DNA of 64,000 nt. It comes from Diphasiastrum complanatum. Taxonomy: Eukaryota > Streptophyta > Lycopodiopsida > Lycopodiales > Lycopodiaceae. Where the stretch lies: assembly GCA_029204225.1 (NCBI GenBank), contig CM055101.1, positions 36,511,648 through 36,575,647 of the forward strand, in the 5' to 3' direction. Below the pieces are notes generated by a model. It did not search any database and was not told where the DNA came from. It worked only from the letters and a program-made list of their open reading frames with translations. Shown piece by piece: positions 46,531 through 56,465 of this stretch. A program made the translations under genes and the position numbers. Within the stretch, counting starts at the first letter, position 1, and each line of letters starts with the position of its first letter.

Positions 46531-46687
46531 ATATTACATTCCAATATATTTTCAGTGCATCTCAGATATCGGATCAGCGCGCCCGGGAGAAGAAAGTGAT
46601 TTTCCACTTGGACTGCACACGTCGAATCACTATTGTAGAAATTTTTTTTTTTTTTGAAAATTGTCGAAATTATTGGACGACATTATG

Positions 46688-46767
46688 CATGATCAAAGCT
46701 TGATTCGGTAGACTCTTCATACTGTCCAAAGCTAAGAAGAATCTATCGAGTCAAGCTTTGATCATTC
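46688..46767. repeat. Hairpin 2 (long inverted repeat)
   Basis: The arms 46689-46722 and about 46733-46766 pair over some 33 positions with about four differences, two of which would be G:U in RNA, leaving a loop of about ten bases. The unit is a diverged copy of hairpin 1, about 235 bp away. It could be a foldback element or a small-RNA precursor. Confidence 0.85.
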
Positions 46768-47241
46768 ATATTACCGTCCAATATCAGTTCAGTGCGCAAG
46801 AATAGCCTCTCTGGTTTACACATGCAATATATGTGCATCAATTTGCTATTGGATGAAATAATGGCCGTTGGAAATTTTTTGAAATTATAATGGTTGGATA
46901 TCAAAAGTTAGATATTTATAGCATAACCTTGTCAATTTCAGAAATTAACTATAGATGTGACCATACTTTTGTACAATTAATTGTAGATGTGAACATACTT
47001 CTGTAGAAATTAATTGTGGTCGTCATTAGCCATATTGGGTGATGCTTAAATTTTTTTGCTTAAAGCTCTTATCGTTATCTACTTCCATGCGATATCGATT
47101 CAGCACGCCCGAAGCAACCTACCTACATTTCGCTTTTACTCGCGCGCGCCCATCCGCTCTCAGGTATCAATTCAACACGCTTGGCCTGACTTTCGATCCT
47201 GAGTTCTTCTTGTTCACGCGCTAATATGATATTTGATAGTA

Positions 47242-47640
47242 ATGGCGCGGACTAAGCAAACAGCACGGATCCACCCTGGTGAAATCCCAATCACAAGAGG
47301 AGGTCAGGAAAATCCACCACCACTGCCTCGTCCATTACCACCTCCTCCTAGGCCAAGGGGAAGACGAAGAGATCCTCAATGGCTGAAGGATATTCGGAAG
47401 CTATAGAAGACCAATAATCTTTTGATTCCGAAAGCTCACATACAGAGATCCATCAAACAGGTTACAAGAAGTCTATCTGCAGATGTGAGCTGGACTATAA
47501 CGACAATTGAGATGCTGCACATTGCATATGAGGATTTCCAAGTGAAATTTTTTTTCAGATAGTGTTGTTGTAGTTGTCCATGCTAAGAGGGTGACCATCA
47601 TGTCCAAGGATTTCAACATTGTGTTCAGGCCATGAGACAC
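47242..47640 (+). pseudogene. Histone H3-like pseudogene, CENH3-like tail
   Basis: ATG at 47242 reads MARTKQTARIHPGEIPITRG, then a proline-rich tail (PLPRPLPPPPRPRGRRR), then DPQWLKDIRKL, a TAG where H3 has Gln, KTNNLLIPKAHIQRSIKQV and MLHIAYEDFQVKFF. A T-run frameshift near 47550 follows, then DSVVVVVHAKRVTIMSKDF and a TGA near the C-terminus. The order alphaN, loop 1 and the HAKRVTIM segment is that of histone H3. The tail after residue 9 departs from canonical H3 (no ARKS), as in centromeric or other variant H3s. No introns are seen, so it may be a retrocopy. Two stops and one frameshift make it non-coding now. Confidence 0.8.
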
Positions 47641-47789
47641 ATATGACAAATTTGCAGAGTACTTTAGACCAGCTCCTTCTTGTTAGATTTCTTATGTCAG
47701 GCTTAAACAAATCATTCAAGTCATGAGCGTCCTGAAAACCGAAGGCCGTCTACATGTTTTCGGACCTTCACAATTTTCTCTTTGAAATT

Positions 47790-48200
47790 TTTTGCCTTAA
47801 CCATTTTTAGGCACCTTCGTCTTTTTCCGCACCTTTGTGAAAAAAACAACATAGTGGCCAAGTGGCCAAAATGCCTTAGAAACCATTTTAAGACACCTTC
47901 ATTTTTTTTTGCCTTTTTTGCCCCTTTGCAAAAAAATGCGATAGAGTGGCCAGAATGCCTTGGAAATCATTTTTAAGGCAACTTCCACTTTTTTGCCTTT
48001 TTCGCACCTTCACAAAAAATGCGACACATGCCTTGAAAACCATTTTAAGGCACCTTCGTCTTTTTCGCCTTTTTCGTTGCCTTCAGTCTAAGTGCGCCTT
48101 CGGGATTTACATTCCTTTAGTCTAAGGGCACCTTCGAGAATTTACATGCCTTCAGTCTAAGGGCACCTTTGGGTTTTTCGCGTTTTTCGCATTTTTGCTA
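47790..48200. repeat. Degenerate minisatellite, units of about 70-85 bp
   Basis: Units of the kind GGCACCTTCGTCTTTTTCGC ... AATGCGACA ... GCCTTGAAAACCATTTTAA recur at about 47811, 47892, 47977 and 48048. They then shorten into CTTCAGTCTAAGGGCACCTT repeats. It ends about 450 bp before the copia G primer site and may lie in its LTR. Confidence 0.75.
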
Positions 48201-48653
48201 CATTGGCAGACTAACGTCGCCAACTTATCATCAACCCTAAAACAGTTGGAGAAACAAATATCCTAAAAGCGGTTACCAACTTTGTACATATGCAAAACTG
48301 GAGTAAATGGTAGTTAAGACATAAGATATTTGTCTCTTGACATTTGTAAATATATATATACTAGCTGAATCAAGCTATGTAAGGGTTAATCGAGTTCCTC
48401 TTTCAATCAGACTTATCCATAGTCAGCGTTATCACACTCAGCAAGCTGAAGTTACTACTTCAAGCCATTGTACTCACTGTTGATATTAATCAGAATGCAA
48501 TTTTTGTCTCACTACTACGTTGTTCATTTGCGCAATTTTGCATAAATAATTCTACTTGAATATTTCTGCTGCTAACTGTTGCATTTCTGTTCCTACATGC
48601 CTACGCTTAAAGCCTCGAGCTTCCACTGTCGGTCATCTCCACGTTTTACGACA

Positions 48654-48665
48654 TGGTATCAGAGC
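48654..48665 (+). promoter_or_regulatory. Primer-binding site of copia G
   Basis: TGGTATCAGAGC, initiator tRNA-Met type, immediately after the LTR end ACGACA. Confidence 0.9.
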
Positions 48666-48796
48666 GGGCATTTCAGTAGTCTGTATTTCTACTACAGATT
48701 ATCAGTCTTGTTTCTATCAAGACGTCTTTTTAGCAAACGCACAACCAACAGTATTTCGACAATCATTGTTTCTACCAATGATCTAGTCCAACCAAA

Positions 48797-49738
48797 ATGG
48801 ATCTATCATCTAGTTCATCTCTCATTGACAAACTCGATGGAGATAACTACCATCTCTAAAAATTCAAGATAAAGGTTATACTTCTAGCCAAAGAACTGTG
48901 GGACATCGTTGATGGCACAGAGCTCAAACCAGAAGGTGATGCAGCCATCATCACCCAAGTGGAGACTGAGAGATGGCAAAGTATTTGCCATGATCACCCT
49001 CAATACCAAGGATACTCAGATCAGCCACATACGTGCTACTCAGATCGCTAAGGATGCATGGCACATCCTAGCAACTCTCTACGACATTAGAGACGTTACT
49101 TCCAAGCTTCATCTGAGGAAAAAAATTTTTACCCTCAGAATGTCTGATGCAGATAGTGTTTCGAGTCACCTCAACACCTTCAAAAATCTTATGGAGCAGA
49201 TGACTGCAACTGGCTCAATCATAGAAGATTCTGATGCACTCGTGACTCTATTATCGAGTCTACTTGAAGCCTACAAAAGTTGAGTAATGGCAATTTCTAC
49301 CCAGGAGCACCTCACTCTATCAAGAGTAATTTCGCTACTCCTACAAGAGGAGATCAGAAGATCAACATCCTCCTCAAGCTCAGGATCGGATCCTCAAGCT
49401 CTATATTCAAAAAATCAGAAGTTTAGATCCACGGATCCTCAAGCTCTATATTCAAAAAATCAGAAGTTTAGATCCAAGGGATCTACAAAGTCAGGCTATA
49501 CTGACAAGAAAAGCAACATGCAGTCTGGACCAAATTTCGATTCAAGATCGAATTCAAGCTCTTCATCATTCCAACTTGTACAGAAACTTTTTTGCAGATA
49601 TTGTAAGAGGACTAGCCACAAAATCAAGGACTGCCGAACTTTGAAATACAACAACAAAAAGAAGAAGCGGTTCCAACAACAAGCACATAGTGCTACAACC
49701 AGTCACTCAAATCAGCAACAAGAATAAGAAGAAGAAGA
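48797..49738 (+). pseudogene. Copia G gag
   Basis: ATG at 48797 gives MDLSSSSSLIDKLDGDNYHL, then a TAA where Trp is expected, then ELWDIVDGTELKPEGDAA. The frame shifts near 48965 into ATQIAKDAWHILATLYDIRD and LHLRKKIFTLRMSDADSVS, and stops at 49281. The C-terminal part (49287-49727) has DPQALYSKNQKFRS twice in tandem, a Ser-rich stretch and the knuckle CRYCKRTSHKIKDC. Damaged by two stops and a frameshift. Confidence 0.85.
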
Positions 49739-49751
49739 TGAAACAGCTTTC

Positions 49752-50490
49752 ATGACCAAAGTTAGAGAACAACATGATATTGACTCTTGGTATCTAGATT
49801 TTGGAGCAACTCAACACATGACTCACCATTGCGACTGGTTCAAAGAATATAAGTCATTCACCCAGTCTCGAGTTGTGCAACTTGGAGACAACTCATCACA
49901 TTCAATCAAAGGTGGAGGAATAGTCAGAGTTGAATTCAAAAGAGGTGAGGTCAAGTTGTAGTCCAACATTCTCCACATTCCAAATCTGACCAAGAATTTG
50001 CTCTCAGTTAGCAGAATCATCGATTTAGATCAAAGGGTCAAATTCGATACAGAAGGCTGCACAATTCTTGACAAATCTCGGAAGGTTCTAGCCTATAGAA
50101 GAAGAAGCGGCTATCTTTACAAACTCAGCCATTGTTATTCTTCTAACAGTCAAGCTCTTCACACAGTCACTTTTGAATCAACTGATATGCTGTGGCATTT
50201 CAGACTTGGCCATTTTAACTTCAACAATATTCAATCAGTTTAGAGTCTAGTACAAGATCTACCTTCAGTCAACAAGCCAACTTCTCTATGCGAAAGTTGT
50301 ATTATCAGCAAGCATGCTAGGAGTCCCTTCATTTCAGACTCAGTTCATACATCCAAAGGCTTTGTGGCCCGATGCAAACTGCTTCCACAGGGGGAGTTCT
50401 TTATTTTCTAACCTTCATCGACGACTTCTCTCGAAGGATTGCAATCTACTATATGAAGAACAAATTTGAAGCATTGTTTCAACCTACTTC
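49752..50490 (+). pseudogene. Copia G protease and integrase N-terminus
   Basis: The protease active site reads WYLDFGATQHM, with Phe for the Ser of the usual DSG. VQLGDNSSHSIKGGGIVRV follows, then a TAG. The pre-integrase part and HHCC region are open at 49998-50243 (LWHFRLGHFNFNN), and after a TAG the Cys pair appears as CESCIISKHARSPF. Then LTFIDDFSRRIAIYYM marks the first part of the core before the break into CACTA DNA. Confidence 0.8.
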
Positions 50491-50509
50491 TTGTTTCTTC
50501 ATCCTCATT

Positions 50510-52906
50510 TAGTGTTGGAGACAGTAAACCTCATAATGGTCAACGTAGATGCCAAAGACACTCATAGAAGAGGTTTTGGAGGAAGAGTTGAAAGAGAGAT
50601 GCCTCCAAAGAGGATGTCCGTGAAAGATTGGTGAATACTATGGGAGAAATCTCAAGCAAAGCCGGCGATGGTATGAAAAGATTATCTATATTTCATCATT
50701 TGGAATATTGGAATAACCTTTTGATTAATCACCTACTTGATCCCATGCACATATTTAAAAATGTGGGTGAATCTATTTGGAAACACTTGATTGGTGAAAA
50801 AGATACCATTACTGCAAGGCACGATCTAAAAGAATCAAATACCAAAAAAGAATATTGGATAAAGGATGTGAAGATCATGCTCCAAAAGTACCTTGGGCAT
50901 TCACTAAGGAAGAGCTTAACCATGTGCGCTCCATTATTCATGACATTAGAACAACAACTGGTTTTGCCCATTCTCTACGGTCATCATTCATAGTGGATGG
51001 AAAGTTGCAAGGTCTCAAATCTCATGATTGGCTAAAGATGATTCAATTCATCTATCCACTGTCAATTCGTGGGTGCTTGTCAAAAGATATTTGTGAGACC
51101 ATATACAAACTATCAGTCATTGTCAGGTATTTACGTGTACTTGGTGCATTTTTCTATTTAGTATTTATTGATTGGAAATTCAAATAGACATAAAATGGAT
51201 TGAATATGTTGTAGATGGATGTGTTCAAAAGAAATCCATGAGCTAGATCTTCGCAAGAGACATGAGAATATGGTGGAGATTGTGTGCATGTTTGAGAGAT
51301 ATTTTCCAACTTCCATCATGGACTCACAAGTGCATTTATTGGTGCACTTGGTTGCAGAATTTTCTAGTGCACACCAGGTATAAGTGCATAAATTATCTTT
51401 TGCATGTGTATTTAAACTAAATCAATTGATACATGAACTCATTAAATAAAACACTTATTTTTAAGCATTTGTGACTTTTTAGGTGGATGTTCTTTATGGA
51501 AAGGTACATGAAAGTCTTAAAAGATTTTGTGCGTCAAAAGGCAAGGCCTGAAGGTAGCATGTCAGAGGGATGGTTAATACATGAATCTCTCTTTTATGTT
51601 ACTGAAATTTTGCACCAACTACATCCATCTGCTCCACTATTGTGGCGTGATGAGGAAGCCGAAGAGGTAACTAGTGAAAAAACTCAAGGGATGGGAAAGG
51701 TCCATAGGTTGGCGCCCTTCCAACGAGAAAAATTTCTACATTCATGCTTTACAATTGTGGAGTTATGGATAAATGGTTAGACCTATATGAAGAAGAAAAA
51801 AAAAAGAGGGCCTTGTCTAGAAAGTGCCAACGATAGAGTAGAGGTAGACACATGGCCTCAAGTTCACATGATCTTGAGCCATTGCCCAAGCAATGCACTA
51901 TAGAGTGGATGCATGACACACTACAAAAAGCAACAAAAGAGGGACAAAAAATATCAAACGTAGAATGGGACTTTGCAAGAGGATGCGAATGGAAGGTATT
52001 ATTCTTTAGATACTTTATTATTAGAACATTCTTGTTTATAACAATATTTGTTTAATTATTTTGAAACACCATGTTCATTCACAATGATTATTTATGAGAT
52101 TCATGTTTGTCATGTGGCAGTGCAAAATGTATAATGCTATATGGGCTTTTGGTTTCCACTTTCGTATTAAAAGGGTTCATAACAAAGACGCACACACGAT
52201 TGTGGTGTAATAGCATCTTTCCAACAAGAAAGTCAAAGCAGTGCACGAGATTGGAATCCCATCTCAGGAGATATAGTATATGTAGGAACTATACAAAATA
52301 TTTATGATGTGTCATTTGGTGAAAGTAGACACTATTTTTTATTTGATGTGAAATGGTTTAAGGTAGTTTGTAGAGGGCCAAATGCAACCGTAAAATCGGA
52401 TCCAAGTGGATTTTTTGCGATTGATTCATCAAAAACATTGATCATGGAGTCCTTTGACACATTCGTGTTGCCTCGTCACTGTGAGCAGGTGCACATGCTA
52501 TGCTATAATGTTTTTCAGTTTATTGCAAGTGACTTCAGTATTTGAGTTTTCGATATGTTCTAAAATAGTGATTTTTGCAAGTGTTTTTTCAACCAGATCG
52601 ACTAAACAAGATATGGTGGTTTGTAGCTCAAGTTGAACCATGTTCACGACGAGTATTTGAGAGTGCAAATGATGAGAATGAAATGGAAAACCTTCATTTT
52701 AACTATGAGATTGAGCTACCTAGAGATGTAATAAATCGTCAAAACATACTTGAAGCACTCACTTCCATAGATGTTGAGATTATAAATTCTAATAGTCAGG
52801 ATGATGAAATAATTTTTGAAAGTGAGAGTGATGATGAAAATCATCTAAGAGGAGATGAATTGCAAGATGCTCTCGCTGATGACATTGATTCTTATAATTC
52901 TGAATA
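50510..52906 (+). pseudogene. CACTA (En/Spm-type) transposase remnant with C-terminal DUF4216-like part
   Basis: The plus strand reads LSIFHHLEYWNNLLINHLLD and PMHIFKNVGESIWKHLIG, the CACTA TNP2 signature around DxMHIxKN. Next come VPWAFTKEELNHVRSIIHD, LKSHDWLKMIQFIYPLSIRG, ERYFPTSIMDSQVHLLVHL, MFFMERYMKVLKDFVRQKAR and EGSMSEGWLIHESLFYVTE, the conserved downstream TNP2/DUF4218 part. After an intron-like gap, 52270-52907 gives VGTIQNIYDVSFGE, HYFLFDVKWFKVVCRGP, SFDTFVLPRHCEQ and IWWFVAQVEPCSRRV, like DUF4216, and an acidic tail (DDEIIFESESDDENHLRGDE). Frames change several times. No CACTA terminal repeats were found. The 5' end is lost against copia G. Confidence 0.85.
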
Positions 52907-53179
52907 AAAATTGATTATTGCAATTCTGAATGAAATTGATTCTTGCAATGCTTTCAAATTATTGTTATTTAGCCAAAATAGAGTCTCATTTATGGTCAAG
53001 TAAGTGAAAAGAATAGACATAGTTTGACTTCAATCCCATTTTTTTGGAGATAATGTCGAAGAAGATAGATGCACGGCTTCATGTTCCAAGAAAATTCTCA
53101 CTTTTTAACAAATGCTGCAAAGGCAGTAAATCACTAAAAGCATGTGAGTTAATGAAATCACCACCACAAACTATGACAA
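52907..53179. other. Spacer between CACTA and copia H remnants
   Basis: No gene seen. It could hold the 3' end of the CACTA element, but I find no CACTA terminus or subterminal repeats. Confidence 0.3.
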
Positions 53180-53420
53180 AATCAAGTGTTTCATCATAGT
53201 CAATTCCCTTGAATTGAGCATATCCCTTGGCAACTAGTCTTGTTTTATAATTGTTCACACTACCATCTTGATTAAGCTTGATCTTAAAGACCCATTTGCA
53301 AACAATAACATTTTGTATCTTTGATAGAGGATCAATAATTTTACAAGTATCTCAAACAATGCATCATGTACTCACCTCACTTTTCATTACATCAAATCAC
53401 TCTTTTGTTGCTACAGTTTC
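53180..53420 (-). pseudogene. Copia H RT N-terminal fragment
   Basis: The minus strand reads [20 protein letters not shown] and [14 protein letters not shown], the very start of copia RT. No other pol is present, although a primer site lies 120 bp to the right. The whole gag-to-integrase part is deleted. Confidence 0.75.
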
Positions 53421-53541
53421 ATTCAACTTGAAGGAACATCATCAAACTTAAGGTAGTAATAAGGGCAATAAAAATTAAACAATCATCAACTTGTAATTGC
53501 TTCTCTCTTCCTTGTATTTGAGTCTTGATGGGTGCATTTGG

Positions 53542-53553
53542 GCTCTGATACCA
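53542..53553 (-). promoter_or_regulatory. Primer-binding site of copia H
   Basis: GCTCTGATACCA followed by TGTTAAAATC, a typical LTR start at 53554. Confidence 0.85.
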
Positions 53554-54060
53554 TGTTAAAATCAAAGGTTATGAACCTCATTTGGATACTAAAATCTTGA
53601 AAAAGCATCAAAGGTTTCACTTATATCTAATAGATAGAAAACTAGCACACAATTCAACCTATTTTGCATCTAATTGGCAAAGGCTTTTGAACACCACAAT
53701 AAAACTAGAAATAATTGATCTTCACATCCTGTCATACACGTGGAAAGTATAATACTTTGTTCAGATTCAGATCTATTCATTAGACACAAAAAATATCACA
53801 TTCATCATTCATCAATTCCTCATTAAAGAGAAAACTTGCCAAAATCACCATCTCTTGATAATCTCTCGAAGTATGTACAAAATGAGCTCTCAATCCATAT
53901 CAAATGATCTCGGATATGAGATTAAGTAGAGTGCCATTAGGGTAGACCCTAAACCCCTGGCTCTCAAAGCCTTAGATCATGCATAATTACCCTCTTGGTA
54001 GCTCGAGTCAACTGTCTTATAAAATTAGGTGGCCGCCCTCATTCTAGGAACACCATGATA
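53554..54060 (-). repeat. Copia H 5' LTR, right end undefined
   Basis: It begins TGTTAAAATCAAAGG next to the primer site. Its end cannot be placed because no second copy is in the window. Includes CATACACGTGG near 53735. Confidence 0.5.
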
Positions 54061-54265
54061 TAATTCACTTTAAAAAATATTTATTTAACTAATTCCACTT
54101 CATTATGAACATGCAAAAAAAATAAAAAACCTCATCATAATATAATTCACTTTAGAGAAAAAATATATATAGTCTAATCATGATATAATTCACTTTAGAA
54201 ATATATTTATTTAACTAGTTTCATGTCATTATCAACATGCAAAAAACAAAAAAAACGAAAAAAAT

Positions 54266-54606
54266 TCGTGGAATATCCACGCAAAAGATATCCACGTGTG
54301 GATATCTTTAACTTCCGGTCTCATTCGGTGAACAAACTGAAATTTGCGTGGATAATCCACGCCAAAACTGCTTTCCGACGCCGCCAACCTTCTCTCCCAA
54401 ACAGTTGCCAAAATTTTCAAAATTCAATTTTTGGCGTGGATAATCCACACGCATAAATTTTTTGGCGTCGTTTCAAAAAAACACCAGTAGACTGGCCAGA
54501 GGCGTGTTCAAAATTTTTTTGGCGTGGATAATCCACGCGTGGATGTTCCACGCAAACAAAATTTCGGAAAATCGACTAAGTGTCGGGTCTCGCGTGGATA
54601 AACACA
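54266..54606. repeat. Array of 17-bp palindromes, GCGTGGATAATCCACGC
   Basis: Full or near copies start at 54266, 54346, 54434, 54522 and 54537, with a half-copy at 54592. Three are exactly 88 bp apart (54346, 54434, 54522). A further 22-bp near-palindrome lies at 54286-54307. The spacers are not obviously similar except in being T- and A-rich. Confidence 0.9.
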
Positions 54607-54626
54607 GAGTTTTCTAGTTGTGACAC

Positions 54627-55126
<500 letters not shown>

Positions 55127-55149
55127 AATCCTAAATCAATGCAAAATGC

Positions 55150-56465
55150 AGAACATGCTTTTATTCATGTGACATCCGTATTCTAGATATTCTTGGTTTA
55201 CATAACCAAGCGGTTGATCTATGAATAAGTCTTCTTCCAATTTTGCGTGCAAGAAAGCAGTCTTCTCATCCACAATATGGATTTTCAGATCATGAGCCAC
55301 TGCATACGCAAATAACAAGCGAATTGATGTATGTTTGACTATCGGTGAGAAAGTATGAGTGTAGTCAATTCCATATTTATGTGAAAATCCTTTAGCAACC
55401 AACCTTGCTTTGTATCTGATGTTTTCTCCATCAGGACATGTTTTGATCTTGTAGATCCACTTGCATTTGACTGCTTTCCTTCCATCAGGAATAGGTGAAA
55501 GTGTCCATACATTGTTCTTATACATGGATGACATTTCGTCCTCCATTGCTTGAATCCATTGATCTTTATCTGGTCCATCAACAACTTCCTCGAATGTTTG
55601 AGATTCGTTAGAGAATCCACAAAATTTGATGGCTGTATTAAAAACTTCCTGACCATACCTTTCTGGTGGTTTTTGTTGTGTGTCAAATCTTCTCACAGGT
55701 GGTTTCAAATTCGATTTTGCAGGTTTTGAGTTCAATTCTGATTCGAGCTCGTCTGCTGGAATTCGAACTGGTGATTCGAGTCTGTTAGGCACTAGATCTT
55801 GATCTCCCTCTGAATCTGGTAATTTTCTTTCATCTTCTGCTTGTTTTTCTTCTGTCGTCGTTGGTAGCTCATAATAGTTTTCGAGAATTTCATAGCCGAC
55901 TAGATCACTGTCTACTATGTATTTTGACTCATCAAATTTAACATCTCGAACAATTTTTATTCTGCCAATTTTGGGTACATAGACACGATAGTATGACGAA
56001 TTTAACTCAAATCCTACTAGAAAACCTTGTTCAGTCTTTTCATCAAGTTTCTTTCTTAGCTTGTCTGGTATGTGCATATACACTGCGCATCCAAATGTCC
56101 GAACATGTGCAAGACTTGGCTTCGACTTCCACCATATTTTATGAGGAGTTTTATCCAGTATTTGAGATTTCAGAATACGATTCTGAAGATAATTCAATGT
56201 AGCCACTACTTATGCCCAGAACTGTTTTGGTGCTTTTGCATGAGCCATCATACACCTAACAGCATTCATCAGTGTACGATTTTTTTGTTCAACTATGCCA
56301 TTGTGCTGAGGTGTGTATGATGTAGTCTTAGTATGCATAATACCTTGATCAAAATAGTAAGCTTTGAATTTGTTAGAAATGTACTCACCTCCATGATCTG
56401 TGCAAATTTGCTTCAACCTATTGCCTGTCTGCTTCTCAACCCAATTCATATACTCAACGAATTTC
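55150..56465 (-). pseudogene. Copia F2: integrase C-terminal half and RT start, F family
   Basis: 56461-56215 gives FVEYMNWVEKQTGNRLKQIC, TDHGGEYISNKFKAYYF and YTPQHNGIVEQKNRTLM with the catalytic Glu. After a stop, 56206-55136 is open for 356 codons: FGCAVYMHIPDKLRKKLDEK, FDESKYIVDSDLVGYEIL, an acidic linker, KCKWIYKIKTCPDGENIRYK, RLVAKGFSHKYGIDYTHTFS and HIVDEKTAFLHAKLEEDLF, and then it breaks after [10 protein letters not shown] next to a (CT)n array. Same family as copia F. Its right edge joins copia D inside integrase/linker sequence. Confidence 0.9.

Larger units (their letters stand above)
45738..47185. repeat. Cluster of GATATCG-NTTCA-GCGCG-type motifs
   Basis: Degenerate copies occur near 45740 (GATATCGGTTCAACGCG), 45858 (GATATCGCTTCAGCTCG), 46368 (AATATCGATTCCACGCG), 46565 (GATATCGGATCAGCGCG), 46781 (AATATCAGTTCAGTGCG), 47090 (GATATCGATTCAGCACG) and 47164 (GGTATCAATTCAACACG). 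They share orientation and lie upstream of the minus-strand ORF. They could be subterminal transposase-binding repeats. Confidence 0.6.
48240..50500 (+). mobile_element. Copia G, 5' half
   Basis: An LTR ends at 48653, directly before a primer site. gag, protease and the integrase N-terminus follow on the plus strand to about 50500, where CACTA sequence starts. The LTR start is not defined; it may include the minisatellite at 47.8 kb. The rest of integrase, RT, RNase H and the 3' LTR are missing. Confidence 0.75.

Noticed and set aside
47039-47224. 61-codon plus-strand frame before the H3-like pseudogene
   Set aside because: It covers two copies of the GATATCG motif and has no protein-like content. 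The frame at 47782-47976 is likewise an artefact, of the minisatellite.
54266-54606. CRISPR-like array (palindromes at regular 88-bp spacing)
   Set aside because: The repeats are too short, the spacers too long and variable in other gaps, there are no cas genes, and the context is plant nuclear DNA.
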